This document shows, in pieces, positions 37,555 through 46,063 of a stretch of 46,063 bases of DNA (its first letter is position 1; each line of letters opens with the position of its first letter). The stretch spans positions 1-46,063 of the forward strand of contig JAJUGE010000016.1 in the NCBI GenBank assembly GCA_029268305.1, read 5' to 3'. A program made the translations under genes and the position numbers. Under the pieces are notes generated by a model. That model searched no databases and was not told where the DNA came from. It saw only the letters and a list, made by a program, of their open reading frames with translations. Origin of the DNA: Alphaproteobacteria bacterium. Lineage in GTDB: Bacteria; Pseudomonadota; Alphaproteobacteria; JAJUGE01.

Positions 37555-38859
37555 GTGACCGCCGACGGGCGGGAGTGGCTGCGGGCGGTGGGCGTTTACG
37601 CCAGACCGCGCGTGATCGCGATCGGCTTTCTCGGGTTCGCGAGCGGTCTGCCGCTGCTGCTGACGCTTTCCACCCTTTCCATCTGGCTCGCCGAGGAGGG
37701 CGTGACCAAGACCGCGATCGGTCTGTTCGCTCTGGTCGGCATTCCATACAGCCTGAAGTTCCTCTGGGCGCCCCTGATCGACCGCCTGCCGGTGCCGCTC
37801 TTGACCCGAGCGCTCGGCCGCCGCCGGGGCTGGATGATCCTGACCCAGGTGCTTCTGATGGCCGCGCTGCTCGGCCTGGGTGCCACCTCGCCAGCAGAGA
37901 TGCCGGAGGTCACCGCAATCTGCGCGCTCGCCGTCGCCTTCTGCTCGGCGAGTCAGGATATCGTGATCGACGCCTACCGGGTCGAGATCCTGGAGGAGCG
38001 CGAGTACGGCGCGGGGGCGGCGATGATCGTGTTCGGCTATCGCTGCGGGCTGCTCGTGGCCGGTGCCGGTGCGCTCTACATCGCCTCGATCACATCCTGG
38101 TTCTGGGTCTACGCCGCGATGGCGGCGCTGGTGCTGGTGGGCGTCGCCACCGTTCTGTTGAGCCCGGAGCCGGAAGTCTCGGTCCGGGCTGCCGCCCGTC
38201 GCGGCAGCACCGGCTCGCTTCGGGGATGGCTGTACGAGGCGGTCGTCGCGCCGTTCGCGGACTTCATGCAGAGGCGGGGCTGGGTGGCGATCCTCGCCTT
38301 CGTGCTGCTCTACAAGTTCGGAGACGCGCTCGCCGGGGTCATGGCGAATCCGTTCTATATCGAGCTTGGCTTCACCAAGGTCGAGATCGCAAACGTCAGC
38401 AAGCTGTTCGGCTTCGCCGCCACGCTGCTCGGGGGATTTGCCGGGGGGATCCTCGTCAACCGTTGGGGCATCGTGCCGAGCCTGCTCGTCTGCGGTGTCC
38501 TGCAACTGCTTTCGAACCTGCTGTTCGCCGTTCAGGCGGTCGTCGGGCACGACATCGGAATGCTCATGGTGACGATTGGGTTCGAGAACCTCAGCGGCGG
38601 AATGGGAACGGCGGCGTTCGTCGCCTATCTGTCAAGCCTCTGCAACGTCGCCTATACGGCGACCCAATACGCGCTGCTCTCGTCGCTGATGGCGGTGGCA
38701 CGGACGGTGCTGGCGAGCCCCGGCGGATGGCTGGCGGAACAGTTGAGCTGGGTGACGTTCTTCGCCCTGACGGCGGTGGCTGCCGTACCGGGCTTGTTGC
38801 TGCTGATGTGGATCACACGCCGCTTTCCGCCGCCTCTGGCGACCGCGGCGGCGCGTTAA
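37555..38859 (+). CDS. AmpG-like MFS permease
   Basis: 434 residues with about twelve membrane helices. The opening VIAIGFLGFASGLPLLLTLSTLSIWLAEEGV, LKFLWAPLIDRLP and GRRRGWMILTQ plus FCSASQDIVIDAYRVEIL are the AmpG pattern. AmpG imports anhydromuropeptides from cell-wall turnover; other branches carry different solutes, and no amidase or murein gene lies beside it, so the substrate is not certain. GTG at 37555 is preceded by GGGAGG; ORF codons upstream lie inside the kinase gene and are rejected. Confidence 0.9.
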   Translation: MTADGREWLRAVGVYARPRVIAIGFLGFASGLPLLLTLSTLSIWLAEEGVTKTAIGLFALVGIPYSLKFLWAPLIDRLPVPLLTRALGRRRGWMILTQVLLMAALLGLGATSPAEMPEVTAICALAVAFCSASQDIVIDAYRVEILEEREYGAGAAMIVFGYRCGLLVAGAGALYIASITSWFWVYAAMAALVLVGVATVLLSPEPEVSVRAAARRGSTGSLRGWLYEAVVAPFADFMQRRGWVAILAFVLLYKFGDALAGVMANPFYIELGFTKVEIANVSKLFGFAATLLGGFAGGILVNRWGIVPSLLVCGVLQLLSNLLFAVQAVVGHDIGMLMVTIGFENLSGGMGTAAFVAYLSSLCNVAYTATQYALLSSLMAVARTVLASPGGWLAEQLSWVTFFALTAVAAVPGLLLLMWITRRFPPPLATAAAR

Positions 38860-38904
38860 CCGCCGTCGAGCGAGCGGCATGTTAGACGTAATCGGGAGAT
38901 CTTG

Positions 38905-40023
38905 ATGCGCGTCGGCGTCCCCAAAGAGATCAAGACGCACGAACACCGGGTCGGATTGACGCCGACGGGCGTTCGTGAGCTGGTCCATCACGGTCATGAG
39001 GTGCTGGTCGAGAGCCATGCCGGACACGCGATCGGTTTCGACGACGATCACTATCGCAGGGCCGGCGCCCAGGTCGTTCCCGATGCGCGTTCCGTTTATG
39101 CCAACGCCGAGCTGATCGTGAAGGTGAAGGAGCCGCAGCCCGACGAGATGCCGATGCTGCGGCCGGGGCAGGTCCTGTTCGCCTATCTCCACCTCGCCGC
39201 CGACAAGACGCTGACGCAATCCCTCGTGGACTCCGGCGCGATCGGCATCGCCTACGAGACGGTCACCGACGCGCGCGGTGCCCTGCCGCTCCTCTCGCCG
39301 ATGAGCGAGGTGGCGGGACGCATGTCGATCCACGTCGGCGCCCACTGCCTGGAGAAGGAGCAGGGTGGCGCCGGCGTTCTGCTCGGCGGCGTTGCCGGCG
39401 TTCCGGGCGCGGAGGTGGTGGTGCTGGGCGGCGGCACCGTCGGCACCAATGCGGCGCGCATGGCAGTGGGGCTCGAGGCGCGGGTGACGGTGATCGACAA
39501 GTCGCTGCCTCGTCTCTATGAGCTCGACCTCCGTTTCGGGCCGATGCTGAACACGTTGTTCGCCACCGTCGACACGATCGAGGAGGCGGTCGCGAAGGCC
39601 GACCTGGTAATCGGTGCCGTTCTGGTGCCGGGCGCAGCCGCACCCAAGCTGGTGACGCGGCAGATGATCAGGAGCATGAGGCGTGGGGCCGTGGTGGTCG
39701 ACGTGTCGATCGACCAGGGAGGATGCTTCGAGACGAGCCGCCCGACGACCCATTCGGACCCGACCTACGTCGTCGACGAGGTGGTCCACTATTGCGTCAG
39801 CAACATGCCGGCTGCGGTCGCCCGCACCTCGACCGTCGCGCTGAACAACGCCACTATGCCTTTCGTCCTGGCGCTCGCCGACAAGGGCTACCGCCAGGCA
39901 CTCGCAGACGACCCGCATCTCCTGAACGGATTGAACATCCACCAGGGGCGGGTCACACACGCGGCGGTGGCACGCGATCTCGGCTTCGTGCATTTCCCTG
40001 CGAAGGAAGCCTTGGAGGGTTGA
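38905..40023 (+). CDS. ald: Alanine dehydrogenase
   Basis: 372 residues, NAD-dependent conversion between alanine and pyruvate plus ammonia. The family opening [20 protein letters not shown], the active-site Arg15, Lys75 (in KVKEPQ) and His96 (in AYLHLAA), the NAD loop [17 protein letters not shown] and [20 protein letters not shown] are all present. ATG at 38905 follows GGGAG at good spacing; TTG at 38902 is rejected. The gene stands 44 bases before the macrodomain gene, separated from it by a short hairpin. Confidence 0.97.
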   Translation: MRVGVPKEIKTHEHRVGLTPTGVRELVHHGHEVLVESHAGHAIGFDDDHYRRAGAQVVPDARSVYANAELIVKVKEPQPDEMPMLRPGQVLFAYLHLAADKTLTQSLVDSGAIGIAYETVTDARGALPLLSPMSEVAGRMSIHVGAHCLEKEQGGAGVLLGGVAGVPGAEVVVLGGGTVGTNAARMAVGLEARVTVIDKSLPRLYELDLRFGPMLNTLFATVDTIEEAVAKADLVIGAVLVPGAAAPKLVTRQMIRSMRRGAVVVDVSIDQGGCFETSRPTTHSDPTYVVDEVVHYCVSNMPAAVARTSTVALNNATMPFVLALADKGYRQALADDPHLLNGLNIHQGRVTHAAVARDLGFVHFPAKEALEG

Positions 40024-40028
40024 AGAGA

Positions 40029-40046
40029 CCCGCGGTCGCACGCGGG
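40029..40046 (+). terminator. Short hairpin between ald and macrodomain gene
   Basis: Perfect 6-bp stem CCCGCG / CGCGGG with loop GTCGCA, five bases after the ald stop. No T-run; it may be a weak terminator or mRNA 3'-end stabiliser within an operon. Confidence 0.35.
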
Positions 40047-40067
40047 CCACAAAGAGCGGAGGACGGG

Positions 40068-40610
40068 ATGGATTTCCGCGGGATCGAGATCGTCGAGGGT
40101 GACATCACCCGTCAGCAGGTGGATGCGATCGTCAATGCCGCGAACACGAGCCTCCTCGGCGGCGGCGGCGTCGACGGGGCGATCCATCGTGCGGCCGGGC
40201 CGGAACTTCTGGAGGAGTGTCGCGCGATCGGCGGTTGCCCCACCGGTGAGGCGCGCATCACGAAAGGTTACCGCCTCCCTGCGAAGCACGTGATCCACAC
40301 CGTCGGCCCGGTATGGTCGGGCGGGCGCAACGACGACGCGAAGCTGGCTGCATGCTACCGCAACTCGCTGGCGCTCGCGTGCGAGCACGGGCTCAGGTCC
40401 ATCGCGTTTCCCTCGATCAGCACGGGCGCCTACCGTTTCCCGTTCGACCGTGCCACCCGCATCGCGTTGACGACGACGGCCCTGTGCCTCGAAGACTTCC
40501 GGAACGAAGGCCGAGGCACGCTCGATCGTGTCGTCTTCGTCTGCTTCGGCAGCGAGGCGGAGGAGACTTACCGCACCATCCTCGACGAGTTGAGGAAGGA
40601 GAGGTCGTAG
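40068..40610 (+). CDS. Macrodomain O-acetyl-ADP-ribose deacetylase
   Basis: 180 residues, a single macrodomain of the YmdB/MacroD type. [37 protein letters not shown] (in parts 11-48) contains NAAN (23-26) and [10 protein letters not shown] (31-40) with Asp36; the later ISTGAYRFP loop is also present. The branch removes acetyl from O-acetyl-ADP-ribose and can hydrolyse ADP-ribosyl esters. ATG at 40068 follows GGAGGACGGG. Its TAG stop shares one base with the GTG start of the next gene, implying coupling to the protein acetyltransferase. Confidence 0.93.
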   Translation: MDFRGIEIVEGDITRQQVDAIVNAANTSLLGGGGVDGAIHRAAGPELLEECRAIGGCPTGEARITKGYRLPAKHVIHTVGPVWSGGRNDDAKLAACYRNSLALACEHGLRSIAFPSISTGAYRFPFDRATRIALTTTALCLEDFRNEGRGTLDRVVFVCFGSEAEETYRTILDELRKERS

Positions 40611-43354
40611 TGACCGTCCGCAATCTGGACGCGCTGTTCCGGCCTCGCTCGATCGCCGTCGTCGGTGCCGGGACGCGTCCCGGTTCGGTGGGGGCGGTGC
40701 TGGCGCGCAATCTTCTGTCCGCCGGCTTCGGCGGGCCGATCATGCCTGTGCATCCGCGTGAGCGCGCGATCAACGGCGTCTATGCCTATCGCGATGTGGC
40801 CTCTCTGCCGGAGACGCCCGATCTCGCAGTTCTGGTGACACCGCCGCCATCCATCCCGGGTCTCGTCGCCGAGCTTGGACAGCGTGGCACGAGAGCGGCC
40901 GTGATCATCACGGCTGGGTTCGGAGAGGGTGGTAACGAAGAAGGCAGCCGACTTCGGCAGGCGACGCTCGATGCCGCACGGCCGCACCTGCTGCGGATCG
41001 TCGGCCCTAACTGTCTCGGCGTGCTGGTTCCGGGCAGCGGCCTCAACGCCAGTTTCGCCCACCTGGCGCCGCAACCGGGCGGCGTCGCCTTCGTGACGCA
41101 GTCGGGAGCGCTGGTGACGTCGGTGCTGGACTGGGCGGTCCCCCGGGGCATCGGGTTCTCGCACCTGGTCTCTCTCGGCGCCATGGCGGACGTCGATTTC
41201 GGCGATATGCTGGACTATCTGGCGAGCGACGGCCAGACACGCGCCATCCTCCTCTATATCGAGGCGGTCACCAACGCGCGCAAGTTCATGTCGGCGGCCC
41301 GCGCCGCCGCGCGCGTCAAGCCGGTGATCGCTATCAAAGCCGGCCGTTTCACGGAGGCCGCGCGCGCGGCCTCATCGCACACGGGAGCGCTGGCCGGCGT
41401 CGACGCCGTCTATGATGCGGCCTTCACGCGGGCCGGCGTGCTGCGCGTCTATGACCTGGTCGAGCTCTTCGACGCGGTCGAGACACTCTCCCGCATCCGC
41501 CGCGTCGAGGGGGATCGGCTCACGATCCTTACGAACGGCGGCGGGATCGGCGTGATTGCGATGGACGCGCTGTTGGCCGCCGGCGGGCGGCCCACCACGC
41601 TATCGCCGGAGACGATCGACCGACTCGACCGGGTGCTGCCGCCGACATGGTCGAGGGGCAACCCGGTCGACATCATAGGCGACGCCACCGGCGCTCGGTA
41701 TTCCGATGCCTTGGAGGCGCTGCTCGAGGATCGCGGCAGTGATGCGATCCTCGTTCTGAACTGCCCCACGGCGGTCGCCTCGAGCGGAGAGGCGGCCGAA
41801 GCCGTGGTCTCGGTCGCGCGCCGGGCGCCTCCGCATGCGCCACCGATCTTCACGAGCTGGGTCGGGGAGCAGTCCGCCTCCGACGCCCGGCGTCTCTTCG
41901 GCGATAACGGCCTCCCCACCTATGCCACTCCCGGCGATGCCGTGCGCGCCTTCTCGCATGTGGTCCGCTATCGCCGGATGCGGACGCAGCTCATGGAGGC
42001 GCCGCCGTCGCTGCCCGAAAAGTACCGACCGGAGCAGGCGGTCGTGCGCGAGATCATCGACGATGCCCTCTCCGATGGCCGTGAATGGCTGAACGAGCAG
42101 GAATCGAAGCAGGTCCTGGCCGCCTACACGATCCCGGCGGTGCCGACGGAAATCGCCGGCTCGCCGGAGGAAGCGCGCGCCGCCGCCGAGAGGATCGAAG
42201 GGTCCGTGGCGCTCAAGATCCTGTCGCCGGATATCCTGCACAAGACGGACGTGCAGGGCGTGGCCCTGAACCTGGCGAGCCCCGAGCAGGTCGAGGCGGC
42301 GGCGCGGACGATGCTGGAGCGCATTGCTGTCGCAAGACCGGATGCCCGGATCACGGGCTTCACGGTTCAGCAGATGGTTCGCCGGGCGTCCGCGCACGAG
42401 CTCATCGTCGGAATGATCGAGGATGCGCAGTTCGGTCCGGTGATCCTGTTCGGTCGCGGCGGAACCGCGGTGGAAGTGGCTGCCGACAAGGCGCTGGCGC
42501 TGCCGCCGCTCAACCTCAAGCTCGCCCATGAGCAGATTGCCTCTACCGGGATCAGCCGCTTTCTCGAGGGTTACAGGGGCCGAGCGCCGGCAGATCGGGA
42601 AGCGATCGCGGCCACTCTCGTGAAGATCTCGCAGCTCGTCTGCGATTTCGCCGAGATCGTCGAGCTGGACGTCAACCCGCTGCTGGCCGACGAGTCGGGC
42701 GTGACCGCCCTCGATGCGCGGATCCGCGTCCAAGCCAGCGAGGCACCGCCGCATGCCCGCCTCGCCATCTGTCCCTATCCGGCCGAGCTGGAGGAGGAGG
42801 TGACGCTCGCGAACGGCCGGACCTTCCTTCTGCGCCCGGTGCGGGCCGAGGACGCGCCCGCGTTTCACCGTGGGTTCGCGCGCCTCGACCCCGGCGACAT
42901 CCGGATGCGGTTCTTCGCGCCGATGGGGCGGCTCTCGCCGGAGATCACCGAGCGCCTGACCCAGATCGATTACGACCGGGAGATGGCGCTGGTGGCCGTG
43001 GCCCCGGGCGAAGGCGAGCCGGAGGAAGTGTTCGGCGTCGTCCGCATCATCGCCGACCCCGACAATCGCCGGGCCGAATACGCCATCATCGTCGACAGCT
43101 CGATCAAGGGTCAGGGACTGGGACGCATCCTGATGGACCGGATCATCGCCCATGCCCGTCGCCGCGGCATCGGCGAGATCTGGGGCGATGTCCTGCGGGA
43201 GAACCACAGGATGCTGGCGGTTTGCGACGAGTTCGGATTTCGGCGCGAGCCGCACCCGGAAGAGCGGGATGCGGTGCGGGTGGTGCTGACGTTACCGGGC
43301 GCCGAGCGAGACGATGGCGCCTCTCCTCAGGCGTCCTCCAGGTCGAGCGAATAG
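40610..43354 (+). CDS. Pat-type acyl-CoA synthetase/GNAT protein acetyltransferase
   Basis: 914 residues. Order: CoA-binding domain (about 1-130, AVVGAGTRPGSVGAVL), succinyl-CoA-ligase-like domains with SHTGALAG and the phospho-His257, an ATP-grasp domain (about 500-715), then a GNAT domain (about 735-905) with GQGLGRILMDRIIAHARRR. This is the ADP-forming acetate-CoA ligase/protein lysine acetyltransferase (Pat) architecture. Pat proteins acetylate and inactivate acetyl-CoA synthetase and other enzymes; those that keep a full ligase active site may also make acyl-CoA. GTG at 40610 has AAGGAGAGG upstream. The long ORF upstream of it is out of frame with the macrodomain gene and is rejected. 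The 3' end overlaps phoB by 28 bases. Confidence 0.94.
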   Translation: MTVRNLDALFRPRSIAVVGAGTRPGSVGAVLARNLLSAGFGGPIMPVHPRERAINGVYAYRDVASLPETPDLAVLVTPPPSIPGLVAELGQRGTRAAVIITAGFGEGGNEEGSRLRQATLDAARPHLLRIVGPNCLGVLVPGSGLNASFAHLAPQPGGVAFVTQSGALVTSVLDWAVPRGIGFSHLVSLGAMADVDFGDMLDYLASDGQTRAILLYIEAVTNARKFMSAARAAARVKPVIAIKAGRFTEAARAASSHTGALAGVDAVYDAAFTRAGVLRVYDLVELFDAVETLSRIRRVEGDRLTILTNGGGIGVIAMDALLAAGGRPTTLSPETIDRLDRVLPPTWSRGNPVDIIGDATGARYSDALEALLEDRGSDAILVLNCPTAVASSGEAAEAVVSVARRAPPHAPPIFTSWVGEQSASDARRLFGDNGLPTYATPGDAVRAFSHVVRYRRMRTQLMEAPPSLPEKYRPEQAVVREIIDDALSDGREWLNEQESKQVLAAYTIPAVPTEIAGSPEEARAAAERIEGSVALKILSPDILHKTDVQGVALNLASPEQVEAAARTMLERIAVARPDARITGFTVQQMVRRASAHELIVGMIEDAQFGPVILFGRGGTAVEVAADKALALPPLNLKLAHEQIASTGISRFLEGYRGRAPADREAIAATLVKISQLVCDFAEIVELDVNPLLADESGVTALDARIRVQASEAPPHARLAICPYPAELEEEVTLANGRTFLLRPVRAEDAPAFHRGFARLDPGDIRMRFFAPMGRLSPEITERLTQIDYDREMALVAVAPGEGEPEEVFGVVRIIADPDNRRAEYAIIVDSSIKGQGLGRILMDRIIAHARRRGIGEIWGDVLRENHRMLAVCDEFGFRREPHPEERDAVRVVLTLPGAERDDGASPQASSRSSE

Positions 43355-44019
43355 CCGGCGGCGCGCACGGTCCGGATCAGGTCGCGCTCGTCGGGGCCGT
43401 TGATCGCCTTGCGGAGGCGCCGGATGTGAACGTCGACCGTGCGCGGCTCGACATAGATGTCGTGGCCCCAGACGGCGTTCAGCAATTGCTCGCGCGAGAA
43501 TACGCGGCCGGGGTGCTCGAGCAGGTAGCGGAGCAGCCGGAATTCCGTCGGTCCGAGATGCACTCGCCGGTCGCCGCGCGAAACCCGGTGTGCGACGAGG
43601 TCCATGGACAGGTCGGCGAACTCGAGCTTGTCCGCGGCGGTAGCCGGGCGGCTTCGCCGCATCACCGCGCGCACGCGGGCGATCAGCTCGTTCGGGCTGA
43701 ACGGCTTGGTGACGTAGTCGTCGGCGCCGCTTTCGAGGCCTCTTACCCGATCCGCTTCCTCGCCGCGCGCCGTCAGCATGACGATCGGCAGATCGCGAGT
43801 CTCCGGCTGCCGGCGAATCCGCCGGCATACCTCGAGCCCCGAGGTCATGGGCAGCATCCAGTCGAGCAGAACGAGGTCCGGCCGCCTCTCGTCGATGGCG
43901 ACGAGGGCCTCGTCGCCGTCGCGGGCGGTCTGCACCTCGAAGTCGGCCTTTTCGAGGTTGTAGCGGAGCAGCTCGACCAGGCTCGGTTCGTCCTCGACGA
44001 TCAGGATTAGCGGCTTCAT
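43327..44019 (-). CDS. phoB: Phosphate regulon response regulator PhoB
   Basis: 230 residues. The receiver domain has the acidic pair ED (10-11), phosphoacceptor Asp53 in LLDWMLP, and VTKPF with the conserved Lys; the C-terminal winged helix reads LGPTEFRLLRYLLEHPGRVFSREQLL and RTVDVHIRRLRKAI, typical of PhoB. It activates genes under phosphate starvation after phosphorylation by PhoR. phoU lies upstream with four bases between. phoR is not in the window. It converges on the Pat gene with a 28-base overlap. Confidence 0.95.
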   Translation of the reverse strand: MKPLILIVEDEPSLVELLRYNLEKADFEVQTARDGDEALVAIDERRPDLVLLDWMLPMTSGLEVCRRIRRQPETRDLPIVMLTARGEEADRVRGLESGADDYVTKPFSPNELIARVRAVMRRSRPATAADKLEFADLSMDLVAHRVSRGDRRVHLGPTEFRLLRYLLEHPGRVFSREQLLNAVWGHDIYVEPRTVDVHIRRLRKAINGPDERDLIRTVRAAGYSLDLEDA

Positions 44020-44023
44020 CGGA

Positions 44024-44767
44024 TCAGCTCTCGCCTCCCTGTTCCGGCGCCGAGCCTTGGCTCGCCGGCGCGACGACCTCGAAGCTGCTGGTATCGCTCT
44101 TCGGACGCTCCTCTACCATCCGCTCACCCCGCACGAGGTAGTGAATGGTCTCGGCGATGTTGGTCGTGTGGTCGCCGATCCGCTCGATGTTCTTAGCGAT
44201 GAAAAGGAGATGGGTGCACGGGCCGATGTTGCGCGGATCCTCCATCATGTAGGTGAGCAGTTCGCGAAAGAGCGAGGTGTAGACGTCGTCCACTTCACTG
44301 TCGCGGCGCCAAACGGCATGGGCTTTTTCCACGTCCCGTTCGACGAAGGCGTCGAGGACGTCCCGGATCATCGCTTCGACCATGCCGCTGATGCGGGGCA
44401 CGACCTTCTCGGGCCCGATCGGCGGCGATTTGGTGAGAGCGATGGTGCGCTTGGCGACATTGGCCGCGTAGTCGGCGATGCGCTCGATGTCGCTTGCGAT
44501 CCTGATCGCCGCAATGACCATGCGCAGGTCGATCGCGAACGGTTGGCGCAACGCCAGAAGGCGCACCGCGAAATCGTCGATTTCCGCCTCGAGGGCATCG
44601 ATATAGTCGTCCTGCCGCACGATGGTGGCGGCGAGGGTGGCATCACGTCTGGAGAAGGCGTTGACCGCGGCCGCGAGTTGGCTCTCGGCACGACCGCCCA
44701 TTTCGAGAATCATCCGGTTCAGTCGGCTGAGCTCGGCGTCGTAGGACGTGACGATGTGTTCCGACAA
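44024..44767 (-). CDS. phoU: Phosphate signalling protein PhoU
   Basis: 247 residues, two three-helix PhoU repeats with VRLLALRQPFAIDLRMVIAAIRIASDIERIADYAANVAK and, in the second half, LLFIAKNIERIGDHTTNIAE (the E-R-x-x-D metal motifs). It links the Pst transporter to PhoR-PhoB and limits phosphate uptake. The start is TTG at 44767: GGAGGAG lies a few bases upstream and SEHIVTSYDAELSRLN is the normal N-terminus; no ATG fits. The ORF upstream to 45016 lies inside pstB and is rejected. Confidence 0.95.
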   Translation of the reverse strand: MSEHIVTSYDAELSRLNRMILEMGGRAESQLAAAVNAFSRRDATLAATIVRQDDYIDALEAEIDDFAVRLLALRQPFAIDLRMVIAAIRIASDIERIADYAANVAKRTIALTKSPPIGPEKVVPRISGMVEAMIRDVLDAFVERDVEKAHAVWRRDSEVDDVYTSLFRELLTYMMEDPRNIGPCTHLLFIAKNIERIGDHTTNIAETIHYLVRGERMVEERPKSDTSSFEVVAPASQGSAPEQGGES

Positions 44768-44781
44768 TGGCTCCTCCTGTC

Positions 44782-45573
44782 CTAGCCGAAGCGGCCCGTG
44801 ATGTAGCCCTGCGTCCGGTCGTCTGCGGGGTTCGTGAAGATCTTCTCCGTATCGCCGACTTCGACCAGGACTCCGAGGTGGAAGAAGGCCGTCCGCTGCG
44901 AAACGCGTGCGGCCTGCTGCATCGAATGGGTGACGATGACGATGGTGTAGTTCTCGCGGAGCTCGTCGATCAGCTCCTCGATCCTGGCGGTCGCGATCGG
45001 GTCGAGTGCCGAGCACGGCTCGTCCATCAGGATGACCTCGGGGTCGACCGCGATTGCCCGGGCGATGCAGAGGCGTTGCTGCTGACCGCCGGACAATCCG
45101 GTGCCGGGGGCGGCGAGCCGATCCTTCACCTCTTTCCAGAGCCCGGCCCGGGTGAGGCTCGTCTCGACGATCTCGTCCAGGTTAGTCCGGTCGCGCGCGA
45201 GGCCATGGATCTTCGGTCCATACGCGATGTTGTCGTAAATGGATTTCGGGAACGGGTTCGGCTTCTGGAAGACCATGCCGACCTTCTGCCGCAGGATGAC
45301 CGGGTCGACTTTCGGATCGTAGATCTCTTCGCCGTCGATCCGGATCGAGCCGCCGACGCGGCAGTTGGGGATCACGTCGTTCATCCGGTTCAGGCATCGG
45401 AGGAAGGTCGACTTGCCGCACCCGGAGGGCCCGATCAGGGCCGTCACCTCGTTTCGGTTGATTTCGAGGTCGACGCCGAACAGGGCCTGCTTCTCGCCGT
45501 AGAAGACGTCCACGTGATCCGCGACGATCTTCGGGATCTCGTTGGTCCGATCCGCTCTGCCGTTGAAAGGCAT
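44782..45573 (-). CDS. pstB: Phosphate ABC transporter ATP-binding protein PstB
   Basis: 263 residues. Walker [10 protein letters not shown] (48-56), the Q-loop [12 protein letters not shown], signature LSGGQQQR, Walker B VILMDEP and the Pst-typical YDNIAYGP are present. It powers high-affinity phosphate import with PstA, PstC and PstS. ATG at 45573 follows AAGGGGAAACAG. Lies between pstA and phoU in the usual pstSCAB-phoU-phoB order. Confidence 0.98.
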   Translation of the reverse strand: MPFNGRADRTNEIPKIVADHVDVFYGEKQALFGVDLEINRNEVTALIGPSGCGKSTFLRCLNRMNDVIPNCRVGGSIRIDGEEIYDPKVDPVILRQKVGMVFQKPNPFPKSIYDNIAYGPKIHGLARDRTNLDEIVETSLTRAGLWKEVKDRLAAPGTGLSGGQQQRLCIARAIAVDPEVILMDEPCSALDPIATARIEELIDELRENYTIVIVTHSMQQAARVSQRTAFFHLGVLVEVGDTEKIFTNPADDRTQGYITGRFG

Positions 45574-45583
45574 CTGTTTCCCC

Positions 45584-46063
45584 TTACCAGCGCCGCTCGA
45601 ACCGTTTGCGCAGGAAAACGGCGATAGCGTTCATCAGGACCAGGAAGACCAGCAGGACCATGATGGCGGCGCTGGTCTTGGCAACGAAGGCGCGCTCAGG
45701 ACTGTCCGCCCACAGGAAGACCTGCACCGGCAGCACCGTCGCCGGATCGGTGATGCCGCCCGGAATGTCGACGATGAACGCCACCATCCCGATCATCAGC
45801 AGCGGCGCCGTCTCTCCCAGCGCCTGGGCCATGCCGATGATGGTACCGGTCAGAATCCCCGGCATGGCGAGCGGCAGGACATGATGCGTCACCACCTGCA
45901 CCCGCGAGGCGCCGATCGCCAGTGCCCCTTCGCGGATCGAGGGCGGCACCGCCTTCAGCGCCGCCCGGGCGGCGATGATAATCGTCGGCAGCGTCATCAG
46001 CGCCAGCACCATGCCTCCCACCAGCGGCGCCGAGCGCGGCAACCCAAAGAAGCCGAGGAAAAC
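45584..46063 (-). CDS. pstA: Phosphate ABC transporter permease PstA (partial)
   Basis: The last 159 residues of the inner-membrane permease; the gene continues past the right edge. The permease loop [29 protein letters not shown] (EAA-type, in parts), then [16 protein letters not shown] and an end at KRFERRW are typical of PstA. Hydrophobic helices flank the loop. A TTG appears at 46042, but the frame stays open to the edge and reads FLGFFG before it, so it is not the start. Confidence 0.95.
   Translation of the reverse strand, partial: VFLGFFGLPRSAPLVGGMVLALMTLPTIIIAARAALKAVPPSIREGALAIGASRVQVVTHHVLPLAMPGILTGTIIGMAQALGETAPLLMIGMVAFIVDIPGGITDPATVLPVQVFLWADSPERAFVAKTSAAIMVLLVFLVLMNAIAVFLRKRFERRW

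Noticed and set aside
40313-40609. N-terminal 99-residue extension of the Pat ORF
   Set aside because: It lies in another frame across the macrodomain gene; the family pattern begins at the GTG at 40610, which has a good ribosome-binding site.
41600-43255. 551-residue antisense ORF opposite the Pat gene
   Set aside because: Codon-bias shadow in a high-GC gene; no protein family pattern.

Overview
The window is a high-GC, densely coded stretch of a bacterial chromosome. It looks alphaproteobacterial and close to Rhodospirillales: it carries alphaproteobacterial families such as DUF2293 and DUF2244, the order dnaK-dnaJ ... dapB-DUF2244-nth, the block rph/rdgB/hemW beside hrcA-grpE, and an HWE/HisKA_2-type kinase. 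This assignment comes from gene content and order, not from a database search. I saw no rRNA, tRNA, CRISPR array, insertion sequence, prophage or plasmid genes.

Region 1-5.2 kb, mixed: the end of a ligase-associated metallo-beta-lactamase (MBL) exonuclease gene, a small membrane protein, a PilZ (cyclic-di-GMP) protein, a tandem cold-shock-domain protein, an acyl-CoA dehydrogenase, a soluble PAS histidine kinase without a partner, and a 56-residue two-helix membrane protein that overlaps the kinase 3' end.

Region 5.3-16.1 kb, accessory and oxidative: a VOC protein, an HpaH/HsaA-type flavin monooxygenase, a PuuE-like deacetylase, DUF2293, a type I Baeyer-Villiger monooxygenase, and a NIPSNAP-ABM-MFS operon divergent from an ArsR-type regulator. 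It continues with an orphan HlyC-like protein that appears to lack the family's catalytic His and Asp, a cold-shock protein with a clear terminator, a tiny ParB-like protein, a CaiB/BaiF CoA-transferase and a VanZ-like protein. Together this resembles a catabolic island for a cyclic or branched ketone; the substrate cannot be read from the sequence.

Region 16.2-26.1 kb, housekeeping, mostly minus strand: MBL hydrolase, gshB, a SirB1-like protein, an HWE/HisKA_2 membrane kinase, yraN and rsmI. Divergent from rsmI is an LpoA/YraM-like lipoprotein. Then come hemW, rdgB and rph.

Region 26.1-35.2 kb, protein quality control: a small ORF, hrcA and grpE, a DUF1848 protein on the other strand, dnaK with a heat-shock-type promoter, dnaJ, a histidine phosphatase, dapB, a DUF2244 protein and nth.

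Region 35.2-46.1 kb: an EI24/CysZ-like protein with a C-terminal extension, adenosine kinase and an AmpG-like permease, alanine dehydrogenase, a macrodomain deacetylase overlapped by one base with a Pat-type acyl-CoA synthetase/acetyltransferase, and the phosphate genes phoB, phoU, pstB and a partial pstA on the minus strand.
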